Assembly: GCF_048128805.1 (NCBI RefSeq)
Contig: NC_136003.1
Location: 28,641,565-28,705,564, forward strand
Direction: 5' to 3'
Source: Centroberyx gerrardi
Lineage: Eukaryota > Chordata > Actinopteri > Beryciformes > Berycidae
Length of the DNA stretch: 64,000 nucleotides
The notes below the pieces were generated by a model. It had not been told where the DNA came from, did no database searches, and saw only the letters and a list, made by a program, of their open reading frames with translations. A program made the position numbers and the translations under genes. Below are positions 1 to 11,400 of this stretch, piece by piece; the stretch's first letter is position 1; each line of letters opens with the position of its first letter.

Positions 1-137
1 TCATTTTTTATATTTTTGAATCTACAGGACAATGCACTTCCTTTTATTACTAAAATGTCTAATTTGGATAATGCTAGTGGCTAGTAGCATACTATCACCC
101 AACATAGTGAATGCTAAAGTGTTAGCATGGAGCACCA

Positions 138-240
138 GAGCCAATTATCTACTGGGGACACATGGATGATTTTGGTGTCTATGTTCTCATCACTTAGCTG
201 TTAAGTTAACAGGACAATCTCCCAAAAACTTGGTGTTACA
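138..240. repeat. Dispersed repeat fragment (family Q)
   Basis: This stretch, with GGGGACACATGGATGATTTT near its start and AACTTGGTGTT near its end, closely matches 61717-61800 at the other end of the window. Two diverged copies of a non-coding sequence indicate an interspersed repeat. The class is not recognised. Confidence 0.5.
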
Positions 241-1136
241 GCATGAATGGATTAATATCGTTAGCATGATTTTCAAAATGCTTAACGCTAACATTACTTA
301 CTCTGCTAACACCGCTGTGTACTAAGAGTTGAAGAAACCTGTATTCTCAATTAGCGTCTAACACCAGATTTATAAGACTCTGTGATCCAAAAATGTGATT
401 CCTTGCCCTTTTCCCTTTTTTCTTTCAGAGCGGCTGAGTAAAAGACGACGTACACCCCTCAGTTTCTTCCTCTTTATTTTTTTTACAGCTGATGTTTGAA
501 GAGGAACACTGAAGAGTAGATCGACCTGCAGCGAAGATCAGCCTCTTTTCACCAACTGGCTCTCAGTTATGTTGTTGATACGGGAAATTAAACACTGCAT
601 CTATCCTGCCCTCCTTTTTGTTTCATTTCACTTTTTTTTTGGAGGGGGGCATGGCTTACAGACAGCAGCTCTGTTTTGCTTGTGAATAGCAGACGTCTTC
701 ACACCGTACACCCAAGTGCCTACAGGAAACTGTACTCTTTCATTTGCTTTTCATGTGTTGTCTTACCGGTGTTTAAAGGATTTTGAAGTGAATGGAGAAA
801 TTTCGGGTCTAGACTCCTGAAAGGGAAACGACTTGCATTAACAGAATAGTGTGTGTAGTTATTATGATTACAGGGCAGAGAACGGATTGTGTGACATTTT
901 TGTTAATAGCCTTTGTAACTATTATTAAGCTGTGATCTAAATCCAAAACAAGTGATGAACTCCTCCCTCCTCCAGCCAGTCTTGATCTAGCTTGTGTGCC
1001 AGTCCCAGACACTTTGAATAGTAACCTAACAAAAAATAGCAGTCTAGCCTGTTGATGAAATTGTATATTTGCCATAACAACGAATATCCCACTCCTATTC
1101 TCAGTTGCACAAAGGTAGAAGTTGGTGTAAACCAAA

Positions 1137-1384
1137 TTGGTAACACTTTACTTGAAATTTTGCTCATAGAAAGGATCAAAAGTGCATTATAAGCACATTG
1201 TGAGTGCATGATAATTGTTATAATCAGAGCTGGATATAATAAACACTGCAGAAGATGTACGGAGTTGAATGCTTTGAGGTAAATAGAATATAATTGTCTG
1301 ATTATATTGTATATCTGTGCTTCTAATATGGTTATAATCTGCTTGTAATGCATCACAAATGCACTTCAAGTAAAGTGTTACCAA
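1137..1384. mobile_element. MITE with TTGGTAACACTTTACTTGAA inverted ends
   Basis: The left end TTGGTAACACTTTACTTGAA and right end TTCAAGTAAAGTGTTACCAA are near-perfect inverted repeats about 20 bases long, enclosing about 210 bases of AT-rich non-coding DNA. That structure defines a miniature inverted-repeat element. No transposase is encoded. Confidence 0.85.
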
Positions 1385-1626
1385 AAATCAAATGTCGTTG
1401 CACACTGACAATGAATGGGCTTCAGTCTTTGGTCCAGTATGGGGTTCGAGTTCTTATTGCTTGAATGGTGAGTGTGGCAGAAATGCTTGACGTTCATTAA
1501 ATTTCTGAAACCGTAGAGATGTTGTTGATAACTGTATTTGTTTCAACATGGAAGTTTTTGAGGCTTTTGTAAAGTCTTATTAAAAGCCACTTTATCCAAA
1601 CCATTGTTGGTTTCGCCCTCCTCCTT

Positions 1627-1644
1627 CCCCCCCCCCCCCCCCCC
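1627..1644. repeat. Poly(C) tract
   Basis: About 18 consecutive C bases just upstream of the AATAAA at 1671. Homopolymers of this length are prone to length error in assemblies. Confidence 0.9.
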
Positions 1645-1676
1645 ACTCATTCATTTTTCATTCTTGTTCAAATAAA

Positions 1677-2186
1677 CAAATTAGATGTCTGAAATATTGA
1701 TTTATACACTTATATTATGAAGTAATTTTACTGTTATTAACTGTAACTAACAGGGTTGTATAGTCCTACTTTAAATGCTTAGCTTACCATGGCCAGGCAT
1801 TTGTATTAACCTATCATGTTACAATCTTCTTCCCCTTCCCCCTACTTTTTAACGAAAACAATTCTTATTAAAGTCTTATCTGAGGAAGACTGTGATATAC
1901 AGTTGGTTTGACTACTGTTGACAAAATGCACTTATCTACATATGAATCAAACTTTGGAAAATGCATAGAAAACGATTGACATCTGTGATTGGACGCATAG
2001 TGACATTGCATCAGTGTTGTTTAGAGCTCAGATCGAAACGTTTTGTATCTCAACTTGTCACGCCTTCTTGTCAAAGCCTTAAGATAAATCTTCTCGACAG
2101 TGCTTGACATCTCTATACACTTAAGACATCTCTGTGATTTAAAAACACACATTGGACACCACAAATCTTAACACATCCATAGATAC
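1677..2186. other. Intergenic or intronic DNA, no feature seen
   Basis: AT-rich sequence with no open frame of note, no clear inverted repeat and no recognised repeat. Confidence 0.5.
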
Positions 2187-2586
2187 TAGGGGTTTCACTG
2201 TGAGGTTTTGAAAGCCGATACAGATATTTTTAGGATTGAAGCTGCTGTGAGCCAATATTCTGTGCCATATCTATTCCATATCTTTAAATTTGACTATTTT
2301 CATACCAAAAAATTCCCAAAAACAACAAGTACTCAGTGTTCCCCTTACAATGTATTCTTGTCAGGGTGGAAAAGCCTCTGAAGCAGCATTTAGACCATCA
2401 TGGGACACTAAAACTCAAAATGTTGCATTAGAATCAACAGAATCACGGATGGCAAGTGTAGCATTGATCATTTCTACAATAAATATCCATCATATCAGAG
2501 GTGGACAACGTGACTGAATGATATCAGGTTTTTTACACATGGCCAGTATCGGCCTGATATATTGGTAAACTGATATATGGGTCTAA
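2187..2586 (-). mobile_element. Family A MITE, copy 1
   Basis: Begins TAGGGGTTTCAC and ends GATATATGGGTCTAA. It shares internal blocks with nine other copies in the window: the segment with TTGAAGCTGC, the block around GGGACACTAAAA, and the block around TCAGAGGTGGACAA. Relative to the copy at 58841-59310 it lies in reverse orientation. No coding capacity. Confidence 0.75.
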
Positions 2587-2744
2587 GCCCGGTGGATATA
2601 ATGTTCTATGAGAAGTGTCATGCAGCGTTCAGGACACACGCCAGCACATGAATGTCCTGGGATGTCTGATGTCTATAAAATGAAACGCATCTGTCTCAGG
2701 TTATTTTTGAAGTTGTGTTTGGTACAGATCTATATATCATGTCT

Positions 2745-2771
2745 CACACACACACACACACACACACACAC
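2745..2771. repeat. (CA)n microsatellite
   Basis: About 13 CA units, in the putative last intron of the gene that ends at 3033. Confidence 0.95.
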
Positions 2772-2918
2772 CTCTCTCAGGCATGTAGTAAACAAGTGCT
2801 TATGTTGTGTGTTATGTTCTGGTTTTTCAAATGCCACAGGTGAAATGGGTGTGACGTTTCTGTGTGTCAGCAGCAGCGGTGGTGATGGGATGGTGTGTGT
2901 GTTTGATTCACTTCCCAG

Positions 2919-3033
2919 GGTGCAACAGGAGCAGCTGGCGGCCATCTTCCTGTTGCTGAGGGAGAACCAAGAGGCGCTCGGTGAGGTGACGGAGGGAGAC
3001 ATGGAGGAGCAGCTCAAACTCTATTCCCTCTAG
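2919..3033 (+). CDS. Last coding exon of an unidentified gene
   Basis: An acceptor (tract ending TTCCCAG at 2918) is followed by an open frame with one base completing a split codon, then 37 residues beginning VQQEQLAAIFLLLREN and ending EEQLKLYSL, stop TAG at 3031-3033. The peptide is leucine- and glutamate-rich and probably helical. The frame is also open upstream to 2608, but that part reads through a CA microsatellite and is unlikely to be coding. Other acceptors (CCACAG ending at 2839, GTCAG ending near 2870) are possible. I do not recognise the protein. The remaining exons would lie to the left, but none is visible in bases 1-2900, so the preceding intron may be long. Lies 2.3 kb upstream of st6galnac2, same strand. 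Confidence 0.55.
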
Positions 3034-4260
3034 TCTACTGAGAGAGAGACAGTCCTGTCAGGCAACTACGTTCAATTCAGAGTCAATCAATATGGACTGT
3101 CACTATCAGCACAAACTGTTGGACTACTTTAATGTATAATAGATTTAAACAGGTTTAAACACAGACATGGCTTATCTTTATAAAGTTGATGCAAGATTGG
3201 ATTTGAAGGGAAAAAATCACCTTTAAATCTTGCATATGGTATGTCTATGATCTTGAGCAGCTCTATCAATTTATTTCATCGCTGATTGTTAAATCCCCAG
3301 ATAATCACTGGATCGCTGTGATCATGAAGTTTCTTATTCATTTAACAACTCATATTTTTACCATGGTGTCACCACAATGTAGATTGTAGTTTTTCAAACA
3401 TTTCTCGGAGGCAGAGCTGTACTGGAGGCAGAAATAATGTCATTGGTTGAGTTAAACCTCAGTGGGCGGGGCCAAAGAACCACATTTTCTCTTGCTAAGT
3501 AACATTAGACTGAACCCCAATGAAAAAGATAAGAGGTAAAAGAGGAGGAAGGTAATATTATGAAGACTAGCTCTCTGCTACTAACTGAACAAATACAATC
3601 TATCCATACTAAGTTAGCTAGTTAACCTTCCAAGTTCAAACTAGCCATACTAGCCTATTACTATCTAGGTAAGCTAGCTAGCTAGCTGCTGAGCTTCCAA
3701 CATCATGAACGCCATGGTCATGAATAAGTAAAAAAGTCATTGCCCTTTATATTTTTTATTTAGGCCTCTATTTGTCCCAGAGTTCCTCCTTTATCTTTTC
3801 CTTTACTTAAATTATTCTTTGAGGTGGATTTGTCCTTTAAATCAATAAGTAATAGCAGTAGCTTAACTTTACAGACTTCACTGTACAAGTTTTTCAGCAC
3901 CAATACAAAATGTAGGCCTACAACGTCCCAAAAGCCTATTGTAGCCTAAATGAAACATGAGACTGTCTTTTCTTGTCAGTCACATTGGTATAGTGTTCAG
4001 TTAATCTAAATAAGTTCAGATAAACCTTTTGAAGAAGTAGGCGGTACAGCAACTGTAATCACTGATCTTTGGGTAGAGTTTTAACGCACTTTAATTTGGA
4101 TTCTCATGTTTTCTGGTAGCTGAAATTCAATGATTCCTTGTTAAAAAGAATTTCTGTGTGTGCGATTTTTATGTATATACTGGACATTTTATTTCTTATT
4201 TCAAATGAGTGATGTGGTGAGGTTCTTTTTCATGACAATAAATTTATTTGAAAAAAGGCA
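3034..4260 (+). other. Probable 3' UTR of the gene ending at 3033
   Basis: AT-rich, non-coding sequence follows the TAG stop, with no competing exon signal. AATAAA lies at 4237-4242 and is followed by T-rich and GT-containing sequence, the usual arrangement at a cleavage site. The length of about 1.2 kb is ordinary for a fish 3' UTR. Confidence 0.45.
4237..4242 (+). terminator. AATAAA polyadenylation signal
   Basis: Canonical hexamer in the sequence GACAATAAATTTATTTG, about 1.2 kb after the stop at 3033. It is the first AATAAA seen after that stop. Confidence 0.45.
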
Positions 4261-5306
4261 AATGTTTGGTCACCTGCTGTAGAATTGTGTAGCCCTAATA
4301 TTGTGCTGGGATTGTTTTAGGTGGCATGGTCATGATATTAATATTAGTAATATGTGTGATGTATTCACATATATGACATCCTAAAACCTCGTTGGTGATC
4401 ACTAAGAAAGGGTCACAGAAATACTATGAAAATGAGCTGAAATGTCTTTATCCGCCTCTAGATGTCACTAGAGGACAGCTGAGCTTTTCTCCTGCTGTCA
4501 CTCCCAGTCCAAAAATCAGTTTTCACCCAAAGAGACACCAAAACATCACAGAAGACAGACTTATAGCTTTTCACAATGTATACAGACACCAAACCAAGTT
4601 ATGATTGTTTAAAATATTACCATTTAATTAATAGGTTATATTAGGCATGGCTTTAGCAATTTTAAGTAGCCTATAATCTATAGATTAATGAAACATCACA
4701 TTTCCATATTTGCGACTACATGTAGTTGTAATGTAGTGAGTTTTTGCACCTTTGATTTACTCAGATGCAGTTGATTATGATTTACATTTTCTTTTAACTA
4801 CATTCCTATGGTAACCTAGCTTTATGCGTTTTTAATATTTTATTTATTAAGACAAAGACAAAGTGTTTCTTTTATTTATTTTGATGGATTTTTGGAGCCA
4901 GCAACAGAAGTGACTTAGGATGATCTGTGTTCATTTGTTTTTTTTTAATCTTTTTTAATAGCCTATGCAGAACACCTGTTTTCTAACTGCACATCTCTGA
5001 AAGGTGACCCGCGGAATATGATGGAAAGCTGCGGTGAATAAATGAGCTATACGAGCCGAAATACAGTAGGCCTATTAACCAGCTAAAACCCTCTCAGCTG
5101 GTCGGAAATCACTTTCGTGTTTCGTCGCTCAAACAAATGACTTCCCACTTCAGTCTGGTTTTGTAGTGAACTTCCACCGTGCAGCGCCTCGCTCACCTGG
5201 AAGCAGCATCCACCTGCAGGCATGACAGCAGAGGACAAGTCGGCAGAGACAGAAACACATCACACAGCCAATTATCAGTTTTGAAAGCTGGTTTTGATGA
5301 CTCTTA
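4261..5306 (+). promoter_or_regulatory. Intergenic interval and probable st6galnac2 promoter/5' UTR
   Basis: About 1 kb separates the putative poly(A) site of the upstream gene from the st6galnac2 start codon. The distal part is AT-rich and featureless; base composition rises in GC from about 5000. No TATA box or clear initiator can be named. An upstream ATG at 5297-5299 opens a frame overlapping the main start. Confidence 0.35.
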
Positions 5307-5416
5307 ATGGTAATTATGAGGACGTGTTGCAACAAGTGTGCTTTCTTTGTGGTGGCGACTTTGTGTTTTATCATATGGACAATCATATACGGACATCGCG
5401 GCTTCACATCCCTCAG
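5307..5416 (+). CDS. st6galnac2: st6galnac2 exon 1: tail and signal anchor
   Basis: Two in-frame ATGs, at 5307 and 5316, follow an in-frame TGA at 5298-5300. The second has an A at -3 and gives [18 protein letters not shown], a three-cysteine tail and a hydrophobic type II anchor. The first adds only MVI and has a T at -3. Donor AG|GTAGGG after 5416; exon ends in phase 2. Confidence 0.85.
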
Positions 5417-8400
5417 GTAGGGTCCCTTCAGTCTGTAAACCCTGAAATATTCATGTTATTGTTGTAGGATATAGCCTACCTGCATACACACCTGAAGGAT
5501 TTATACGGCTGGTTCATTCTAAACTACTGACAGTCAGTTAAAATGGGCAAAATCTTAGTAAAATGTTGGAATGATTATAATGAAAATTAGAACTTTTTGG
5601 GGCACTCGACTTCCGCCACGCCCAATACAAAACCCAAGATCGTTTTGAACCAATAGGAGCCACTCTGCGATTCGGAAATCTTACCTTCCGCGAAACAGCC
5701 CTTGTTTGTTTACATTTTTCACATCTTTATATCATGTGGTTCACGCTGTTCGAGACGATCGTGGAAATAACTGACGAAGCAGTTATAAAAGTTGTAATTT
5801 TATTGACATACGTGCTGTTCAATTCAAGGTGCTTTATTCGCATGACAGTTCACAAACAAACAATATGAGTGAATGGTGATTGATGAGCTGTTTCGTGGAT
5901 TGTATGTGCGCCGAATTGAAAAGCGTCACCCCAATATTCGGAAAAGACCTTGATTCATATGTATGCGGTATTTGTGCTTTTGTCAAAAGCAAAATGGCAT
6001 TTAATTAAAAGGTTTTTGAATGAACTTTAGCGTTAGTTTTCTGCCTCGTGCGCTCTTGCCAGTTCGGGCTTCTTGTTTTTATGACAACAGACAGTGGAGC
6101 TCATGCAGGTAGCTATGAAGCAAGACCTGTTTTACAAGGGTCATTATGCAGCTCACAGGCCTCCAAAGATAAAACATTTAATTGCTCTCAGTTCCCCATT
6201 TGATAAGATTTTGTCCCAAGGAGGAGGAAAGGTAGTTAGAAATTACAGAGTTGTATAGGGGGAAACCAGTCGTTATACATCCTCTCTTTGTGATAACCTC
6301 TAGTGGGTGAAACCCCCCGACCCCAGTTTGAGAACCACTGTTACAGATGATTGTTGCAAATCATAGAGCATTTTCTGGAATTGGCAAAGACACACTTCAC
6401 ACATTTTCAACTATTGTTGGCATTTAAGAGAACTTTGAGCCAAAAACCTGTAAAGTCATGTGGCTGTCAGTTAATGTTCAGTCTAAATGGCTGAGGAAGT
6501 GTTTCAGTGTTGGTGAATCATTATCTGTGAGATTTATACTCGGATAAGGGCAATTCAGGTTATCTTTTCCTCCAGTCAGTTAAAGTATGGCCTCGATAAC
6601 CTGAGGATCAACATATTTCACTTCGCATAATGGATTGTTATTTTGCAGTGTGAGCAGGCAGACTGACGGCGACAGCAGCTGGACTGAAGATGATGATCAG
6701 GATGTTTGGAACATCACCACAGCAACTGAAGAAGAGATGGTGGGTTTGTTGTTCCCCCGAGAGACGGTGCGATCCCCTTTCACCTCGCCTCCTTAAAGAG
6801 GCAGCAAGCTAAATCACTGGGTTTGCTCTTTACAGCCAGGAGTAACAACTAGGATAAAACTTGAGCTAGTAGGTCCAAGCTACACATATACATAGGATGA
6901 TTAAAGGTTCTGTATGTTTCAATTTTAATCATCATTATATCATTGTAAAATTAATTGTGATACCTTGGTATAATTACCCTAAACAAATGAGACCATGGTC
7001 GAGCAAGACGATTGGTAGCCTCCATCTTATGCTTAGTGTTAGTGCTAGTTTTTCTGAATTAAAACTACATTTCCCATAAACCCTGCTTTTTTCCATCAGT
7101 CTTTCACTTCTCCCACCATCTGCCATTTCCAGAAACTCTGAAAGCTTTAGGTCTGTTTGCTCAGGAAGAACAGCGCCCTCTTCCTGTTTTGTGCCGTAAA
7201 TCAATCTCCCTGCCTTTGTGCCACAAAGCAATCCAGCAGATTTCCCGCCAAATCCGACTTGGTGGCACACAGTGTAAAATGCAGTGTAGAGGCTGCCAAT
7301 CTTCTCAGTGATGGTCTCATTTGTTTATGGTAATTATACTAACATCTCAAAATGTATGTGGTAGTGACTTATTGACGTTAAAATGTGACATGTAGCACCT
7401 TTTTAAAATCAGTGTTTTTCTCTCCAGATAGAAGGGCCCTGTTCTTTAAGAAAGGTAGCAAGGAAGGACCCGTTCCTCAGGAACAGTTTCAGTTTCTCGG
7501 TGCCTGTTCTCCAGTGGGCCGGGAGCTTCTCCAAACCTGCATGGCAGCGACTGAGGAACGAAGCGCCTCCCTACGGCTGGAAGCAGCTTCCTTTGAAGGG
7601 TATGCTCCTCCTGTCCCCGTGTGAATTATACATTACACTCTAGAATGGATTCTGACGGGGAAAACACTAGCTTCATACGCCCGAAAATAGAGTTCTGCAG
7701 GTTGATGATCATTTGCTTCTGTTCTATGTACCTCACTAGATGTTAGATCGGCCCTGGCTCTTCTCAACAGCTCTCCCAGCAGTCGTCTTTTTGAGCGCAG
7801 GTCGCCTGACCAGTGCGTGCGCTGCGCTGTGGTCGGCAACGGCGGCATCCTCAGGGGATCCAGGCAGGGGCGGGCCATTGACAGCCACAATTTCGTCTTC
7901 AGGTACTGGAGATACCAAAACCTACCTGTGGAACCTGGAACCTTCCGAGCTTTCCGTTAGTCTCACACTCAGATCCTCAATAATACATCAAGGGTCTGGT
8001 AGCAACGTATCCAGATCCTGTGCCGAGGGGGAGGTGACGTTGAAAACCACAAGTCATGGTTGAGAGGGCGGGGATTTTAAGCCTCAGTGTCATCTCATCT
8101 TGTAAATGGAAACGTAGGAAACTCATCTTGAGGAACTTTGCGTTGGTCAGCATGGCAACAACAGAAAAAAGTTTACACAAACACCATCAAAGACAATATC
8201 TGTGTCTGAGAAACCCAGAAACTTGTGCGACGAGCTTCTGGGTTTCTCAGATTAGCTTTGATTAGCTTGACTCCCAAGTCAGTTTCAAGCCTTGAGGCAC
8301 AACTCTCAAGTCAAGTCCCAAGTCAAGTTCATGTCATTAATGTCAAGTCCCAAGTCTAAATGTAGAACAGCAAGTCAAATCAGAACAAATCAAGAGTCCA

Positions 8401-11400
8401 GTATCAATTTAATATCTTAAAGAAAACTAAATATCTCCGACTTTTCAATGCAATATGGTTTTAATAGGATAAAAACTTGGTAAGAGCATCATGAGTTTGA
8501 TTTCTATAATCAGTTTCAACTTCAATAAATTCAATCATTCCATACAAATTCAGAAAACAGAATTTAAATTCAGTCGTCTGCTGGAACAAATCTCATCACT
8601 TTCAATCTAAGTCATTTACACAAATACAAAATCTCAAGTCAAGACTTTAGAAACTTTTTCAAGTCGTCAAAGTACAAGTCAGAGTCAAGTCCCGAGTCAC
8701 CAGAACCCAAGTCAAGTCTCAAGTCTTCTCTTCATGCATCAAGTCAAGTCTCAGGCAATTAAAAATTGTGTCTTGAGTCTGACTCAAGTCCAAGTCATGT
8801 GACTCGAGTCCCCACCTCTGCTAAGGCTTTGGAAGTGTGATACTGATGTGGGAAATGTTCTTTCAGAGTCAACGGGGCTGTGATCAAGGGCTTTGAAGAA
8901 GACGTGGGGACAAAGACTTCCTTCTACGGGTTCACCACAAACACACTGAAGCACTCCCTGCGGTTTTACCGGAGAGACGGCTTCACCAAGGTCCCACGAG
9001 GCCCGGTGAGACACCACACGCCCAGCGGCTCAGGAAACATTCAGTGCAGCAAGGCTGAAATGAATGTTACTGGTCCGCTGTGGGAATGAAACTGTCTCTC
9101 TCTCTCTTTGTGTGTCGTCTTATCTGTAGGAAATCCGATACATCTTCATTCCATCGAACCTCCGAGACTATGTCATGATGGCAGCTGCCATTCAGGGTCG
9201 GACCGTCACCGCTGGAGACGACGCCGGGGACAGGCCAGTTGTAAAGTCCTTTCCTGCTGGGTGCTTCATAGGGATGGGACAATATTCTGACCTCACAATT
9301 CAATACGCGACATGGGGTTCACGATTCGATACGACCACGATACGATGTAATAAATAAAAGTTCAGTGACAACAAAGTCTGACTGTGCAGAATTCTGTTTA
9401 TTTCTTTAGACACAAATCTTTCTAGCGATGGCATTGGCTGCTAGAATGTAAACAACAATTTAAAAATGTCATTACAAAGTGCAAATAATATAATTTTAGA
9501 AGGAGAGCTTGTGAAACTGTGATGGGCAAGCCGTCTCATTTGTGATTCCTACAGCAGAATATAATGTAGCTAATGTCACGCTTCATTTTTCTGACCCACA
9601 ATACGTATTGTCACATTTTTGTATTGCGATATATTGAATTTCGATCTATTGTCCCATCCCTAGTACATACTGTGTCAAGTTTCAGCTTGACTGGTTTCTC
9701 AGCAGACTTTTACTAACTAGAGTACCTTTTAAATGAGCTACTTTTTACTTTGCCTTCAGTAGATTTTCACACCAGTACTTTTACTTAAAAATATCAGCAA
9801 AGTAACAGTACTTCTACTTGAGTAGGACATTCTAGTACTATTTCCACAGCTGGGAATGGGGATTTCTTTATTAAACACTGATGTCTGTGTACTGTGATAA
9901 ATTACAAAGTACTGTGATAGTTTTTGTAAAAATGTATGAGCCACTTCGGAAATACATGCAAGCAGTAAAAATGATCTGTTATTCCATCTCCACTTCTGTC
10001 CTGTAATGCCACTCATGGCCTGTAGATGGTGCTGCATCATGGGTAAAGATTCAGATAGGACCTGACTCAGAGGGTTTCAATGACATCAGTTCAGTTGATA
10101 TACTTGAAGATGAGCTTAATCGATCTTTATTTTCTTGCCTTCTTTCTTTCATGTTCTGCTTCTTGCACCTTGCTTTTTTTTGTGTTCTTTTTGCCTTTTG
10201 TCTGTCATTGTTATTTATCCAGGCTGTGTCCCCTCCAACAGGCCCTCCAGGTATTTTGGCAATAAACCGCCTGAGCACTTCAAGATGCTCCACCCAGATT
10301 TTATTACATACGTGACACAAAGGTAAAGGACTGCTGTGGTCAGGCCTGAAAAAGATGTGACTGTTGAATATTTGCACTCGGAAGTCACAGTTTCAGACAT
10401 GGAGACAGATCTCAGCAATATGGAGACACATAGAGACAGACAGATACTGCAGTATTGGAATAACTTTGCATTTTCTCTGTTTTCTGTGTTTGTTTCCCAG
10501 CTTCCTGAAGTCTCCACTGCTGACCTACAGTAAGAGCAGTCACCTCTACATGCCCAGCACCGGAGCGCTGATGCTGATGGCCGCCTTGCACACATGTGAC
10601 GAGGTCAGCAAACAGCAACCTGCCGCCATGTGCTTAAAGATGGCCGCATCCTGGTTTGATGTCATTAATTCTTTTGATACCCATCCCACAGTGCATAAAA
10701 TGTCAACAATCTGCCCTTGTCAGTTCAGACAGAGAGGAAGAGGCAGAGCAAATGATGGGTGTGCATTGGACTGTGCAATGCACGGTACAATGCTGTTTTT
10801 TCTGTCTTTTTTTGTTAATAATCGTCACATGGATCTCATTCATTGGTGTCAGATCCATATTGCCCACTCGTAGTTATCAAGTATCTGCTGTTGTTCACTG
10901 GCTTTGCCCTTAGTTCGTAGTTGTATTGAAGGATATGCAGTGATGAGGTGGTAAATAAAAAGGAGGGTAAACTGTGACCTTCTGTCAGTGGTCAACATCA
11001 GGCATTCAACCACAAAACTGAACAAACATCAATAATACTTTCAGAGAAACATGAATTTATGGTTTTTGTCCCCTTTTAAAGACCCTATCCTCATATAACT
11101 TACATCAGTTTGATACTTCTTACTATGATGCATACTATTAATTTAACTCATCAAGATTTATATCAGCCTAAAAAGGTGGGTAAACTCTATTCTGCAAACA
11201 AGGCAGGTAAACTGAGCTTACGTAAACTGTGCTGACGCATGAATAGTGCAGGAAATCTCCCGTCATTTTGGTCAGATAAACCTTAAATAAATCATGTGCA
11301 TCACGCCTCTCGCACCTCCTCAGGTCTCCGCTTACGGCTTCATCACCAGAAACTACGCGGACTTCTCGGACCACTACTACGACTCGGTGAAGAAGCCCCT

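Larger units (their letters stand above)
429..1676 (+). other. Candidate last exon and 3' UTR of an unidentified gene
   Basis: Two acceptor-like sites (pyrimidine tract plus AG, ending at 428 and 488) precede a stretch that soon meets stops. From 489 one frame reads LMFEEEH then stop at 510-512. The following 1.2 kb is AT-rich and non-coding, and AATAAA lies at 1671-1676 after a C-tract. This is the pattern of a terminal exon with a 3' UTR. No protein family can be assigned from so few residues, and no upstream exon is visible in bases 1-428. A MITE at 1137-1384 would lie inside this UTR. Plain intergenic DNA is the alternative. Confidence 0.25.
9234..10241 (+). other. st6galnac2 intron 6 (GC-AG type)
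   Basis: Begins GCCAGT and ends CCTCCAACAG. It is almost filled by a family B MITE (9269-9662) and a TTTACTTTTACT-type repeat fragment at about 9735-9852. A second AG nine bases downstream (CCTCCAG, ending at 10250) would remove three codons if used. Confidence 0.7.

Noticed and set aside
2608..2918. Extension of the unidentified C-terminal exon upstream to 2608
   Set aside because: The extension reads through a CA microsatellite (HTHTHT) and repeat-like sequence and crosses several good acceptor sites, so it is most likely intron.
8267..8820. CRISPR-like array from the repeated CAAGTC units
   Set aside because: Units are short, irregular and without spacers of constant length, and the block recurs as a whole with inverted ends in three places, so it is a transposable element.
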